Shown: in pieces, positions 24,400 through 34,633 of the stretch
How positions within the stretch are numbered: position 1 is the stretch's first letter
Layout of the letters: the number at the start of each line of letters is the position of its first letter
Notes under the pieces: generated by a model
What the model saw: only the letters and a program-made list of their open reading frames with translations
Told to the model about the DNA's origin: nothing
Database searches by the model: none
Translations under genes and position numbers: made by a program
Assembly (NCBI RefSeq): GCF_001640805.2
Contig: NC_066856.1
Coordinates: 3,171,937 to 3,235,936, forward strand
Direction of reading: 5' to 3'
Origin: Lates calcarifer
Lineage: Eukaryota; Chordata; Actinopteri; Centropomidae
Length of the DNA stretch: 64,000 bases

Positions 24400-24660
24400 C
24401 GAAATAGTGCAAGATAAAATATCAAAAGGCGACTCAGCGAAAGAGGAACGTCTGCACAGTTATAATTTAGCCTTCAGAACAAGCCCAAATGGAGCTTCTC
24501 TCCCACTTTATTTAAGAAGGAGAGGAGGGGAAAAAATAAAGGAGTCAGGAAGCCAAACCATCTCTGAATGATTTAGAAGCCTCTCTGCTTGGTGTGGCCA
24601 TAATTATGGCTGCACGAGATTGAAGGGTAGGAGGAGATGCTGGAGCCCAAGCCAAGATTA
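24400..24660. promoter_or_regulatory. Candidate enhancer with a 14-base perfect palindrome
   Basis: GCCATAATTATGGC at 24597-24610 equals its own reverse complement. It combines two TAAT/ATTA cores with GCCAT arms and resembles an expanded CC(A/T)nGG box with eight rather than six A/T positions. The surrounding sequence is repeat-poor. A role for homeodomain or MADS-box factors is an inference. Confidence 0.3.
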
Positions 24661-25229
24661 TAGTCTGTTCTGTAAAGAGAAACTAAAAGAGGGACAGAGT
24701 AAGCAAGAATGGGGTTGATAGATAGACATACAAAGAGCAAACTAAAGGATTAAAATCAGAAAAGGTGTAAGAGCAAGAATGAGAGAAAGGAGAAAGAGGG
24801 AGAGAGAAAATGTTAGTGAAATAAAAGAAATAAGATTTTTAGCAAGAAATGAGACACTCGCTCTGTTAGCAGGAAACAAGCTTAGTTAGAAAGAAATTAT
24901 GATCAAGAAACAGGCTAACACAATCTCTGTTAGCAAGAGAGTTAGTAAGAAACAAACAAACTAAAGCACCAGGATAATATGAAGGAAAGAACACTCTGAA
25001 CTCTCTGACATACTTGTCTATGTGGCGCTTGACAGTGTGCTGTACTGCAGCGTACGGATTCAGATCTCTGCCCTCTCCTGTATCCAGTCAGGGGACATTC
25101 ATCAAGATTCCACCACACATCCAGATACAAAAGTGCGGGAGGCACAGAGGCAGGGAGGGAGGGTTTTTTTTTTTTTCTGTCCATGAGTCTGGTCAGAAAT
25201 AGCTCAAAACAGGCAGCACATCAAGCTGC
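24661..25229. repeat. Purine-rich, degenerate tandem region
   Basis: A long AG-rich stretch. Between about 24835 and 24955 the phrases 'ttagcaagaaa', 'ctctgttagcaggaaac' and 'ctctgttagcaagagag' recur, suggesting an old tandem repeat with a unit of roughly 60 bases. A T-run at about 25165-25176 follows. No gene. Confidence 0.4.
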
Positions 25230-25350
25230 GGCATGAGAATGGCTCCCCCCGCAAATGATTTCTCCATATTGGATTGAAATGAAATGCTATATTGTGCCAA
25301 GCCAGAGCTGTCAGGGAATGTTGGAGGGCTGTTAGCTTTCAAAGGGCACT
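25230..25350. promoter_or_regulatory. Weak candidate conserved non-coding element
   Basis: Repeat-free sequence with 'catattggattgaaatg' and 'tgctatattgtg', between a purine tract and CA microsatellites. It stands out mainly by contrast with its neighbours. Confidence 0.15.
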
Positions 25351-25514
25351 CTGTCTCTCTATCTGCACATTCCTGTCGTAAAATGATGTTCAGTTACTTA
25401 CAGCTATGTTACATCAATTAGAAAGAAATATGATGAATAAATGAATGTTGGAGGAAGAGAAAAACACTCACACAAGGACACACTGTAACTATAAATACTC
25501 CACAAGTAGAATCT

Positions 25515-25543
25515 ACACACACACACACATACACACACACACA
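25515..25543. repeat. (CA)n microsatellite
   Basis: CA repeat with one TA interruption in the middle. Confidence 0.9.
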
Positions 25544-25680
25544 CGCTGATTAAAACCAGTTCTCTCAAGGGTCATGTTGTTATTGGTTGGGTGGAGAGCA
25601 GGGTTTTTTAGTAAAAGGGGGAAACTACACTCTGATATGCCACCTAATGAGTCCAACTACACACAGGGAATTGATACAGG

Positions 25681-25702
25681 CACACACACACACACACACA
25701 CA
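25681..25702. repeat. (CA)n microsatellite
   Basis: About eleven CA units. On the minus strand this lies about 70 bases downstream of the donor of the 25772-25879 candidate exon, and intronic CA/GT tracts in that position can influence splicing. Confidence 0.9.
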
Positions 25703-25771
25703 TCTCGTCCTCCCCTTTAAGGAGGGCAAACATAATTTATGAAACCCTAGAACCTCGTTTCCCTGACTTAC

Positions 25772-25879
25772 CAGAGTTTCCTGCAGTGGGGAGGAAAAGG
25801 GGAGATTCTCTGTGACTTTGATGGAAGCCAGGGAGGCCACTTGACTCGGAGGGGTTGGCGTTGTTTAGGCTTGGTTTTG
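25772..25879 (-). CDS. Candidate internal exon, or 9-base microexon, minus strand
   Basis: On the minus strand the acceptor CACTGTCTTCCAG (AG at 25880-25881) and the donor G|GTAAGTCAGG enclose 108 bases. The frame with phase 1 on both sides is open and reads KPSLNNANPSESSG, then LPGFHQSHRESP, then LFLPTAGNSG, a hydrophilic Ser/Pro/Asn-rich linker. A second frame is also open. Within the same segment a second, stronger acceptor (CTCCCCACTGCAG) leaves only nine bases, GAAACTCTG (25772-25780), before the donor. That would be a three-codon microexon. I cannot tell which version is used, or whether either is. It does not join in frame to the terminal exon at 22439-22687 without an intermediate exon. 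No family recognised. Confidence 0.25.
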
Positions 25880-25880
25880 C

Positions 25881-26591
25881 TGGAAGACAGTGACTAATTG
25901 AACTTATCGTGTGGTCAAACACTGGGAAAAGCTTCCAGGGAGGGCATGCTCAAGCAAGCTGAGCGGGAGACTTTGATAAATGTTAGAGAAGCCAGCCAGA
26001 GGACCATCCTCAGATGACACGCTTCCCTCCAGAGGCCATAGAAACATCAGTGTTTAACTTGTTTACATTAATTTAATTTACTTGCTCAATAAAAATGCTG
26101 ATGTATATGTCCTAAGGTGTGTAAGTCCACTAACATGGTACAATTTGCTCTCATACTGTGGCTAAAATTAGGTAATGATAGCACACTTTGGAAAACATAT
26201 TGCTATGTAACAGACTATACAGAATCATTTTGCTGTGTTTCTTTCTCTTCTCAACTTGTGTTACAGTTACACTGTGTACACTGCTGTGGCTGTTGCTGCT
26301 GTTTAACAAAAGCTACTTTGTAGGGATGGGTGAGAAATTCATATAAGAATTGCAGTTCTTATCTTCTGTGATTCATAAAACTATTTTTGAACATTACTAT
26401 GTTTTTGGAATGAAAAAAGTGGAACTATGTGTTTGGTTGCATTATGCAGCACAGTACTGATGGTGCAACTAAACACAGTGACTAGTTTAACTAGTAAAAA
26501 GTAGTGCTGACTTTACCTTTTCATTCTCCCATATGCCTAATGTACTGAAGTGTGAACCAAACCTCTTGTGTGTTATGTTGCCTTTTTGCAG
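25881..26591. other. Non-coding stretch with a possible repeat fragment
   Basis: From about 26323 ('gggatgggtgagaaattcat' then 'aagaattgcagttctt') the wording resembles a common fish dispersed repeat beginning 'gggatggg' followed by paired 'gaatt' motifs. AAGAATTGCAGTTCTT at about 26346-26361 is a near-perfect inverted repeat. No gene. Confidence 0.35.
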
Positions 26592-26690
26592 ATCTTAATA
26601 TTTTGGCCCAATTCAGCATGACCTTTGACCCTTCGACTGGTGTCATCAAAGTATATCAAGGCGATACATCAGTTATTAAACTAGGGAAAG
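26592..26690 (+). CDS. Candidate internal coding exon, protein unidentified
   Basis: A pyrimidine-rich acceptor (TTGCCTTTTTGCAG, AG at 26590-26591) and a consensus donor (AAAG|GTGAGC) enclose 99 bases. The only fully open frame starts with two bases of a split codon, runs for 32 codons and leaves one base, so it is a symmetric phase 1-1 exon. The translation reads LNILAQFSMTFDPSTG, then VIKVYQGDTSVIKLGK, with alternating hydrophobic residues typical of beta-strands. 'FDPSTGVI' resembles a strand-turn motif of cadherin repeats, but the LDRE-type motif that should follow is absent, so I do not assign it. Symmetric phase-1 exons are common in extracellular modular proteins. A CA microsatellite starts 35 bases after the donor. 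I rate this the most protein-like plus-strand segment of the window, but no adjacent exon was found. Confidence 0.5.
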
Positions 26691-26725
26691 GTGAGCACAG
26701 TGCAAACACAGACACCTATACAAAT

Positions 26726-26726
26726 G

Positions 26727-26769
<43 letters not shown>
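26726..26769. repeat. (GC)4(CA)18 microsatellite
   Basis: Four GC dinucleotides run directly into about 18 CA units, a 44-base alternating purine-pyrimidine tract. Such tracts can adopt Z-DNA. It lies just inside the intron after the 26592-26690 candidate exon. Confidence 0.95.
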
Positions 26770-26773
<4 letters not shown>

Positions 26774-27559
26774 TCACTCAGCAGCAGAGGTTGGTAGGCG
26801 TGTGGATTAAACGTATCTGAGTGACAGCTTGACGCCTGTTTGTCTATGGAAGCGTCGTCGACATTGTTTTCTTCAAATTACTGTCTCCTTTAACACAATG
26901 GTGGCCAACGTTTCCCCCCAGTCTGTCACTCTAACTCCCATGCAGCTTGGCTCCAGCAGCCTGTCATTTGGTTGGTTTCTGGTGGCTTTTGTGGTTAGAT
27001 GACTCAGTCAGTACCTTCATGATAATATTACACTGGGAAAAGAAGACGGAAGAGGGAGTGAATTACCTTGAAATGATACAGAACGTGTCATCCTGTATCA
27101 CTGATAATCATGTCTTGCAGTTAATGAAGCAGATAACTATGACTCAGCCAGTGATTGTGAAAAGAAACTCAAACACAAACATAAACTAACATGTATTTTT
27201 CTTTAAAAACATATCTTTTAAAGTATATGCTGTATGTGTTTGATGTGTATCTTAACTTTCCCTCATAAAGGACCATTCCAGTGTTTTCTAAATGGTTTTT
27301 ATAGGTGTTTTACTTTAAAGCAGATGAGCTAAGAAGGTTAGGCAATCTATCACCTTTCTTTTACTGCTGTCAAATGTACATTATTGTTGCATGTTATTGT
27401 TTGTTGGTATGTGAGGATGAATTTGAAAGGTCTGTGATGCACTACCACTATAAAGTCTTTCTGGCAACAATAAAAGCAGCCATTATATTTATGATGGATA
27501 GGTTTCCAGCCCCTCCAACTTTATTTTAATAGTACACTGAAAAAAAAGAATGGAAAAAA
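26770..27559. other. Non-coding stretch
   Basis: 'aaaggaccattccagtgtttt' wording near 27269-27289 is a phrase I associate with fish dispersed repeats and may be the distal end of the repeat called just downstream. No further exon was recognised after the candidate at 26592-26690. Confidence 0.45.
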
Positions 27560-27712
27560 AAAAATCAGTTCTGAAAAACACTGGCAGTTTGCCCCTGTGT
27601 TTGCTGCTGGTGGTCATATTTACTGCACAGAGAGGGAGGTATAGATCATCTCACCTAACTTGAGTATGTTTTTTTTTTTTTAACAAAATGTTGAACTATT
27701 CCTTTAAGACTA
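27560..27712 (-). mobile_element. Fragment of a common teleost inverted-repeat DNA element
   Basis: The minus strand starts TTAAAGGAATAGTTCAACAT at about 27709 and runs down through a poly-A/T interruption to 'gatgatctatacc' and 'gcagtaaatatgac'. This order (AAAGGAATAGTTCAAC, then GATCxATACC, then GTAAATATGA) is one of the most frequent dispersed repeats in percomorph fish genomes, as I remember it. The element is truncated and internally changed, and has no coding capacity. Confidence 0.6.
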
Positions 27713-29621
27713 AAACCAGTTAGGTGGATTCTAGAGGCAGTTTGCATAAGTTTGACCTCTTGATTAAAACCAGCCTAAAAAGTTGATGATTGTGTCAACC
27801 GCAAATAAGATGGATACAGTTGACTTAAACCCACATTGACTTTTGACAGTATTAAGTCAAGTAATACAAAATCTTATGAATAGCTGACCAATCTAACGCT
27901 ACATGTGTGAGCCCCCAAAAAGCAAACAAGCTGGATTAAGGGGATATACCCTCTGCTCTGCCTCTGCACACACACACACACAAATCCCAACGACCATGAC
28001 TACAAACTCTCCTCTGGGTGACTGCGACAGTATTATTCAAGGGTGGTCAAGCTGTTTTAATGGCAGCAACAACAAACAAACACACCTTCCAAGGCTTCCT
28101 CCTCCTCTCTTGCTACTTGTGCAGCCCTTGCCACACCCGCATTGTGCTGCTGAATAGCTGCTGTGGATAATAAACTGTTCAGGTTACTGAGGGAGAAAAG
28201 CTCTTAAGTCAAGAGAAAGGCCAACAAAGGGAGTTGTTGTCAAAAGGCCCTCGGCTGTGGAGCTGCTGCCACTCTGCTCAGTGTTTTACATCAGAATGAC
28301 ACACCTTCACACTCATACGCAGGCGCTAACACATTAATGTGCTTATATCCCTGTGATAAAACCACATACAGACACATTCATAGCTTACTTATGTGTACAG
28401 GTGAACCAGCACACACCCACAAAGATGCTCTGACACACACACACTGGAAGAATCCGTTAAGTGGGGGGGGTCAGCAGGTCCCAAAACAAAGCTTCAGTCA
28501 GACACAAGTATGCAGCCGTCCATGGAATCAACTACTGCTGACAGACCTGAGCAACGCCAGCAGAGACAGAGAGAATAAGATCAGAGGAATGAGAGAGACT
28601 GGGAATATTACTGAGAAGAAGAAAAGGAGGGAGGAAGGAAGACAGAGAGAGATAAAGAGAGATAGAAGGTGAATGGGTCCAGGGTGAGTGAGGCTGAGAC
28701 AGTGGAATTAGCAGATTGTGAAAAGCCAGGGAGCCCCTGCAGGTTGTTCCGTGTGTTTTTGTCAGCCATTATGGCCCATTAGTGCTGTGTGTGGCTCTAG
28801 TTTCTGGCTGAGATTAAAGTCTTAGCTGAGGGATACCTGAGAGACAGCTATAAGCTCTCCCAAGACAGAGAGCCATCACAGCACAGAGGGGAATGGGCCT
28901 GAGGGGGGAGACAAACTGTATGAAGGGGTGTGTCCTGCCAGGGTATATCTTTTCTTTACATTTTTTGTTATTATTTTAAGGTACCATTTTTAAGCAACTG
29001 CCATTAGAGTTAATATGATTTCACAGTGAACTTGTTTCACACTTTGTAGTTTTAGTATCTTGAAACCAGAAAAAAGTCTGATCGTTTAAAAAGTGACACT
29101 CAGTATTCTATTTAAAAACATCATCATATAACCACTTTTTTCCTTTTACTATTTCTGTTTTAACAATGGATCAAATTACTACTTCTATGTGAGGGGTATT
29201 GCTTGTAATGATGACAGAAAATAACCACCCGGTTCTGTAGTTCCTCTTGGCTCTATGTTTTAGTGTTTTTTTTATCTCATTGTTTTGGTTGTATGTCTGC
29301 AACTGTTTTAGTATAGGCTCATGAGACATACATTATTATGGACATACCCTTTTCCCTTAATTTTAAGGAATCAAATCAAGTATGTGTGCACATATATTGT
29401 GTGTCTGGATCTGTTGGCATACATTTGCACACATGCACACTAACAACTTTTTGGACAGGAGGAGAGAGGACAATGTGCATGTATGTGTGAATATAAGAGT
29501 GAGTAAACACAGTGGCTGGTGAAATGGGAGTAAAAGTCTATATGTTGAAGCAGTCCAGATGGCCTGTTAGTGGTCATTAGATACGGCTGAATGGAAGACA
29601 TAGACAAATGACAGTGGCAGC
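27713..29621. other. Non-coding stretch
   Basis: It contains a (CA)n at 27967-27982, a short CA patch near 28433-28444, a G-run near 28461-28468 and a purine-rich tract at about 28551-28672 whose frames are rich in Arg/Glu/Lys for that reason. No exon candidates. Confidence 0.55.
27967..27982. repeat. (CA)n microsatellite
   Basis: Eight CA units. Confidence 0.85.
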
Positions 29622-29669
29622 CTCTCTCTCCCTCTTTCTCTTCTTCTCTCTCTTTCTCTCTCTCTCTCA
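29622..29669. repeat. CT-rich microsatellite
   Basis: An imperfect run of CTCTCTCT with CCC and TTT interruptions. Minus-strand frames with Arg-Glu runs here are its translation. Confidence 0.85.
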
Positions 29670-31593
29670 ACCCTGGTTGAGTGAGCGAATGAGCGTGAGA
29701 GAAGGAGAGATGGTAATGGCTGATAGGATGGTGAGTGATATATACACATGCATATAAATCCTTCACACACACGAACACACATAATACAATCCACGCCTGG
29801 AAGGAAGGAGGTGGAAAAGTGGCTCAGTCATAGCCACACACCCGCATACACATAAACACGTATACAGTAGCATGTATACAGAAATGCAAAGACAGCATAC
29901 ACACAGAGTGCATAAAACAGCACAAACACACGTTAATCTGAACAAGAGATATGACTTCATCTTCACCTTTAAACATCTCAGCTTCTCTCTCTGTCATACA
30001 CACACAACTATACACACAAAGAAGCCCTTCATCTGAACTAACCCTACAGTAAGACAGTAGCGTGGTACAGTGCAGAGGGGTAATTAGAGTGTCTGCCTGC
30101 ACTCCACCACCAGAAAGAGAGGCTTCTGTTAGACTACAAACACTCATCTAGAGACCTCCCCTCTGACTCCATCATTATGTTTGTGTGTGTGCGATTAGAC
30201 AACACTGACATTTCATGTTTATACATGCTATTCAGATGAAAATGTCAGAATTATCTCCCTTTATTTGCTTTGATTTATGATGGGAGTAACAATATATTAA
30301 AAAAAAAACATTTAACTATCTCAAACAACTGGCTGAAGTTTTACAAATATGCTTTATTTGTCTGGTATTTTTTTTTTTTAAGTTACTGTCCCTTTCTCCC
30401 CACCTCAGCCACCCACCCACACACACTGCCATTCCATAACACCCCATCGACCATCCAGCATGGCTGTAGGGGGACCTGTGCTCGTCACTGGCAGCTCCTT
30501 TGTCTTGTGTGACCAGATGAAAGCTAACTCTGTCTTGCTCCCCCACATCCTGCTCCTGCCTCTGCACAGTAATCTTCCATAATCCCGCTCCTGCAATTTT
30601 CACCCTCCAGCTCTCCAACCCCTCTTTCCTTTAGCTGCCTCCCTCCTGATCCTTATTTTTTTCCCAGTTGCTCTCTGTCCGTCTGTCTCTGTCTGTCCGT
30701 CTGTCTGTCTCTTTGTAGCTTGTTTAAATTGTTAAATACTGTAAGTGACTGGGGGCCCTTACTGTTCCCCTTCATATTAAAGCATATAAAACAAAAATGG
30801 TTCTGAATTACAGGTTACATCTCAGTTACATACAAGCCAGAGATCTTTAACTGGACAATTAGAAACTGATTTCAAATGAAATCAAATCAAAACCCATTGA
30901 TTTTTAAATTACAAAAATTTCCAGTGGTAAATCTGCCACTGTTAACTACATATGTGCTGTGTGAGAACAGAATCCTTGAGACGTGTAGCAGCTCAAAGTT
31001 TTTAAATGTGTGTACTGCAGCACTCTGGGTCACGTTTACATTAATCTGTTGTGTGCACTCATTTTCACCCTGCCTCTCCACTTTTCTCTGTGTGTTTCTA
31101 CAGCAGAGGAGGTTCAACTAATCCCCTCTGACTTATTTGGGGCCCCATGAAATCCGTGCACCATTACCAATGGGACAGGTATGAAAATTACACCCACAAC
31201 CTTATGATGCTGCCCTTTTTCTCCCCTGGGCTTCTGAATGGGGCTCATCTCCTTTCTCTCACACACACTCTATATGTATTTACATATATATATACAGGGT
31301 ATGATTGTTGAGAACTAATGTAGCCTATGGTTGGGAACTGTACTTGCGAAATAAGCTGCACTTTAAGCTTCTGACATTTAGTAAGTTACTGTAGTTGCAA
31401 ACACACACACAAAAGACCTTGATTGACTTTTCTGAAAGAGTATGATTTCATGTATGTGTTTTAAGCATGCCCAGTGTTTCAAACACACACTTCCATCCAT
31501 TCATACACACACAAACACACACATTATTGTACGCAAGCACCCCTGTAACCCTACTGAAACTTAACACAGAAATTAAGCTGCTTCCCACTGTCA

Positions 31594-31595
<2 letters not shown>
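29670..31595. other. Non-coding stretch
   Basis: Dispersed CA patches occur between 29755 and 30020. A (CTGT)n-like tract at 30671-30712 is listed separately. A short TATA dinucleotide run ('tatatatata') is near 31285. No supported gene. Confidence 0.55.
30671..30712. repeat. (CTGT)n imperfect tetranucleotide repeat
   Basis: Units of CTGT, CCGT and CTCT alternate over about 42 bases. Confidence 0.8.

Positions 31596-31635
<40 letters not shown>
31596..31635. repeat. (CA)20 microsatellite
   Basis: Twenty uninterrupted CA units, one of the longest pure tracts in the window, so probably polymorphic. Confidence 0.95.
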
Positions 31636-31639
<4 letters not shown>

Positions 31640-32849
31640 GAGAGAGGCCTGTTGATCCATTTAATGTCTGCCAGTGAGCTCTCCCTCCTACTCCTCCTAT
31701 TAATGGAAAACATCCCTCTGTTAACCAGGAGGCCAGAATTTGTTTTTCCACCAAATGATATTTAGCGGTGGATGCAGTTACATTGATGGTTAGCATGCAG
31801 CTTTAATTGGACTCCCGCTTTGACTTGCAGTTTGAAGGCTTATATAAAGAGAGCCGTGGAGAACTCGTGTTGACATTTTCAAGGAACACTTAAGGCGGTG
31901 AAACATCTCCTTGGGAAAATTGTGGTCAAGGAATGATGACAAATTATACCTTCATCTTGCAATATTGGCTAGATGATTCTGGGAACTTTTATAATAAATA
32001 ATTACCTGTCTGTACTTTAAATGGAGTTTCGTGGTTTACATATACTGCAGATGCCACTAATAAAGATGGGTAAGTGTTGTATGGGTAAAATGGGGAAATA
32101 TTACTCAGCCTGGATCAAGCCTATTCTGCTAAAGCATCATTAAAGGAGTCAGTAATCATGATATCCAAGAAATCCTTATTTTCTGCCTATGAGTCAATAT
32201 CCAAAATCACTGGGTCCGCTTCCCATAATGCAACTCAATAGTGTCTTTTTGTTTAGACCATCTCTGGCAGGGGATCAGGGAATAGGAACAGGATACATCA
32301 TTAGGTAACTACAGAGATCTGTAGAAAATCAATTTAGTTGATGTGTTGCTGAACAATTAAAAACTTTTTTTTCGTTAAAATACAACCAACTGACACTGAC
32401 GCTGACATCCTGGGGAAAAAGTGTAGAATTTTATTGAAAACATGTCTCTCGTCTAAATTTCAATGAGTCATGGAGAAAACTGCAGCCACAGCATTTGAGG
32501 ATGGATGTTTTTTGTGTCTGTGATGTGTTTGGCCCGGTGACCGTGGTAAGGCCACGAGTGCATATTGTCCACAGACAATAGAACTGCACAGAGGACAGTA
32601 TGGGACTGTACTGACCACTTTGACCTGAAGCTGTGGCTCACCAGACTGCGAACCAAGAAATTGCTGCCATTGTTGGCTGAAGCCTACAGTACACTTACCC
32701 TCCAGTTGTACTAAGAATAAACCTGACAGACTTCTCAGCATTATCATGGCTGTCAATTCAGAGGACTTTGCTCCCTTGTAATTAGCCAAAACAAATAAAG
32801 TGGAGATACCATTTGCAGTTTCCTTGTTGTGTTAATAAATCAGCAACAT
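31636..32849. other. Non-coding stretch
   Basis: At 31780-31900 the sequence is repeat-free with 'ctttaattgg' and a TATATAAAG box-like motif at 31841-31849, but no downstream transcript signal. Around 32195-32245 'cttcccataatgcaactcaatagtgtc' is wording I associate with fish dispersed repeats. The 109-codon minus frame at 32460-32789 has no recognisable domain. Confidence 0.45.
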
Positions 32850-33500
32850 CTGCTCCTTCTCTGCTCCTTCGTTTGAAGTGCACAGAGCTTTAAAGCAGCA
32901 GCTAATAGACCCAGTCTGCTCCACATTAATCTCTGGCATTAACAAACATGGCAGCTCCCTGCATGTATATATTTATTTTTAGCTGTAACTTGGTTTAATG
33001 GGATGGGGATCTATGTTTTAAGAATTTTTCAAACCCACAATGAGGTTATGGTTCCCTAATGATCCTGAAGGAATTTTATGCTATGGGAAGAGAGGATTTG
33101 CCAATACATTACTCTTCGGTTAACTAGATGTGGGTTTGGGGATATTGTTGGTGTTACACTGGGAGAGTTTTTTGAATGGTGGTGGGTATATGAGTGTCGG
33201 TTGGTGTCAGACTAAGTCAGTAGCTGGGAAGTAGATCAGTTTCAGATGTTGAACGAGTACATGATTTTTTTTCCCCCTTTTTTTGCGGTCAGCTATTACT
33301 CAAGGTTGTCAGACTTTAAGACATCATCCTGCTGCGTAATCTCTGTGTGATTGTTTGAAATTACATCCCACTTTTATTATCTGTTGTATTCTGCTCTAAT
33401 CAGCTAATGCTGCAGGAGGTGGACATCGGCCACTTTTATATTGTCCTATTAGCAGTGATGTGTGTAAAACAATAAATTATTGAATAATGATTGCCATTAA
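32850..33500. promoter_or_regulatory. Candidate enhancer block with TA-rich homeodomain and SOX-like sites
   Basis: It contains 'agctaatagacc', 'cacttttattat' (33370-33381), 'taatcagctaatgc' (33398-33411), a second 'cacttttatattg' (33431-33443) and the inverted repeat CAATAA-A-TTATTG at 33470-33482. Repeats are absent. The dense sites suggest a developmental enhancer. No conservation data. Confidence 0.3.
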
Positions 33501-34464
33501 ATTTGAAGCAGTTATTCAAGGTCTTCAGAGGATGACTCCTAATGACTGTGGTGATCTCATTTGGTGAAAATCTACTAAACTGTCACAAAATTTTATATGA
33601 CATTTGTGGTGGCCATGCAATTTATGAATGAGTGAACGATGTAGTTATTTGAGACACAGTTTTAGTGCTGTTATATAATTATCAATGACCTTTTTGATAG
33701 AAATAAATGTCTGTTTTGCTCTCATGAGTCACTGATCACTTGATCTGACACACATCATAAAAGCATTTATATTTACCGTTCTACACACTTTCTGTCTGGA
33801 AGGACTTTCCCAGAGAAAATCTCTTCCTGCACAGGAAATTATGTATTTTATACTTTTTTGGAGGCAGCAACAGCAGTCTGCCCAGAATAACAACAGAAGG
33901 TTAGTGATGATCACTATACAGTTTGAGGACAGTACTTGAGTTATCAACAGCAGTCACAATATCACAACACAATATCTTTCATGACGCATGCTGCACAAAT
34001 ACACAAAGCCTGAGCAGTACATGCTGTATGAGCTGGAAATGTCCTTCACCTGCAGCAGTCCAGTCATTAATGAAACCTTATCAGCATGAGTGATGCTCCC
34101 TCCTGCTTTTTCATGCTTAGATCAAACCTACATTTCTGTCTCTGTGATTCCCTCTGTTTCCCACCTTATCTCACCCACCCTCACCACACATGAAACAAAG
34201 TACACTCCTACCTCTAGCCATAAATGCTGTGCCAGTTGACAACAGTGGCCTCTGTTTTCACTACACACGCATACCTAGAGTTTCCTATCCATACCTTCCT
34301 GTCAATGCAACATTCCTTTCCCAGACTTTTCGCCTTGCCAGGTATTCCAGCCTGCACGTCCCACATTCCCAGCTGTACGTCTGCCCGCAATGAAGCCATA
34401 ACACTGCTGTCTCCGCAGCCAGTTAGTGGTGCGAATACTGCCTGCGTGTGGCTGGCTGCAAATC
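33501..34464. other. Non-coding stretch
   Basis: Nothing beyond short chance frames. 34190-34600 is mildly pyrimidine-rich before the GT tract. Confidence 0.55.
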
Positions 34465-34488
34465 TGTGTGTGTGTGTGTGTGTGTGTG
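34465..34488. repeat. (TG)12 microsatellite
   Basis: Twelve TG units, followed by 'cacgtgcatgcatgtgtgtg'. Confidence 0.9.
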
Positions 34489-34596
34489 CACGTGCATGCA
34501 TGTGTGTGGGTATACATCCATATCCAAACTGTTGCATGTGTGTTGATGACTTCATCCCCACCCCAGTCCCAGGCGTCAGGGCATATTTTTAACAAT

Positions 34597-34633
34597 GCGT
34601 GTGTGTGTCTGTGTATGTGTGTGTGTCTGTGTA
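34597..34633. repeat. Interrupted (GT)n microsatellite
   Basis: GT runs broken by CT and AT, about 110 bases after the previous tract. Confidence 0.85.

Noticed and set aside
26610..26640. Cadherin-repeat assignment for the 26592-26690 exon
   Set aside because: FDPSTGVI fits, but the acidic LDRE-type motif that follows in cadherin repeats is missing, so the family was not assigned.
29440..29794. Minus-strand frames rich in Arg-Glu and Cys-Val
   Set aside because: They are translations of CT-rich and CA-rich low-complexity DNA.
31841..31849. TATATAAAG, TATA-box-like
   Set aside because: No open frame, initiator or CpG-rich context downstream. Such motifs are frequent in AT-rich DNA.
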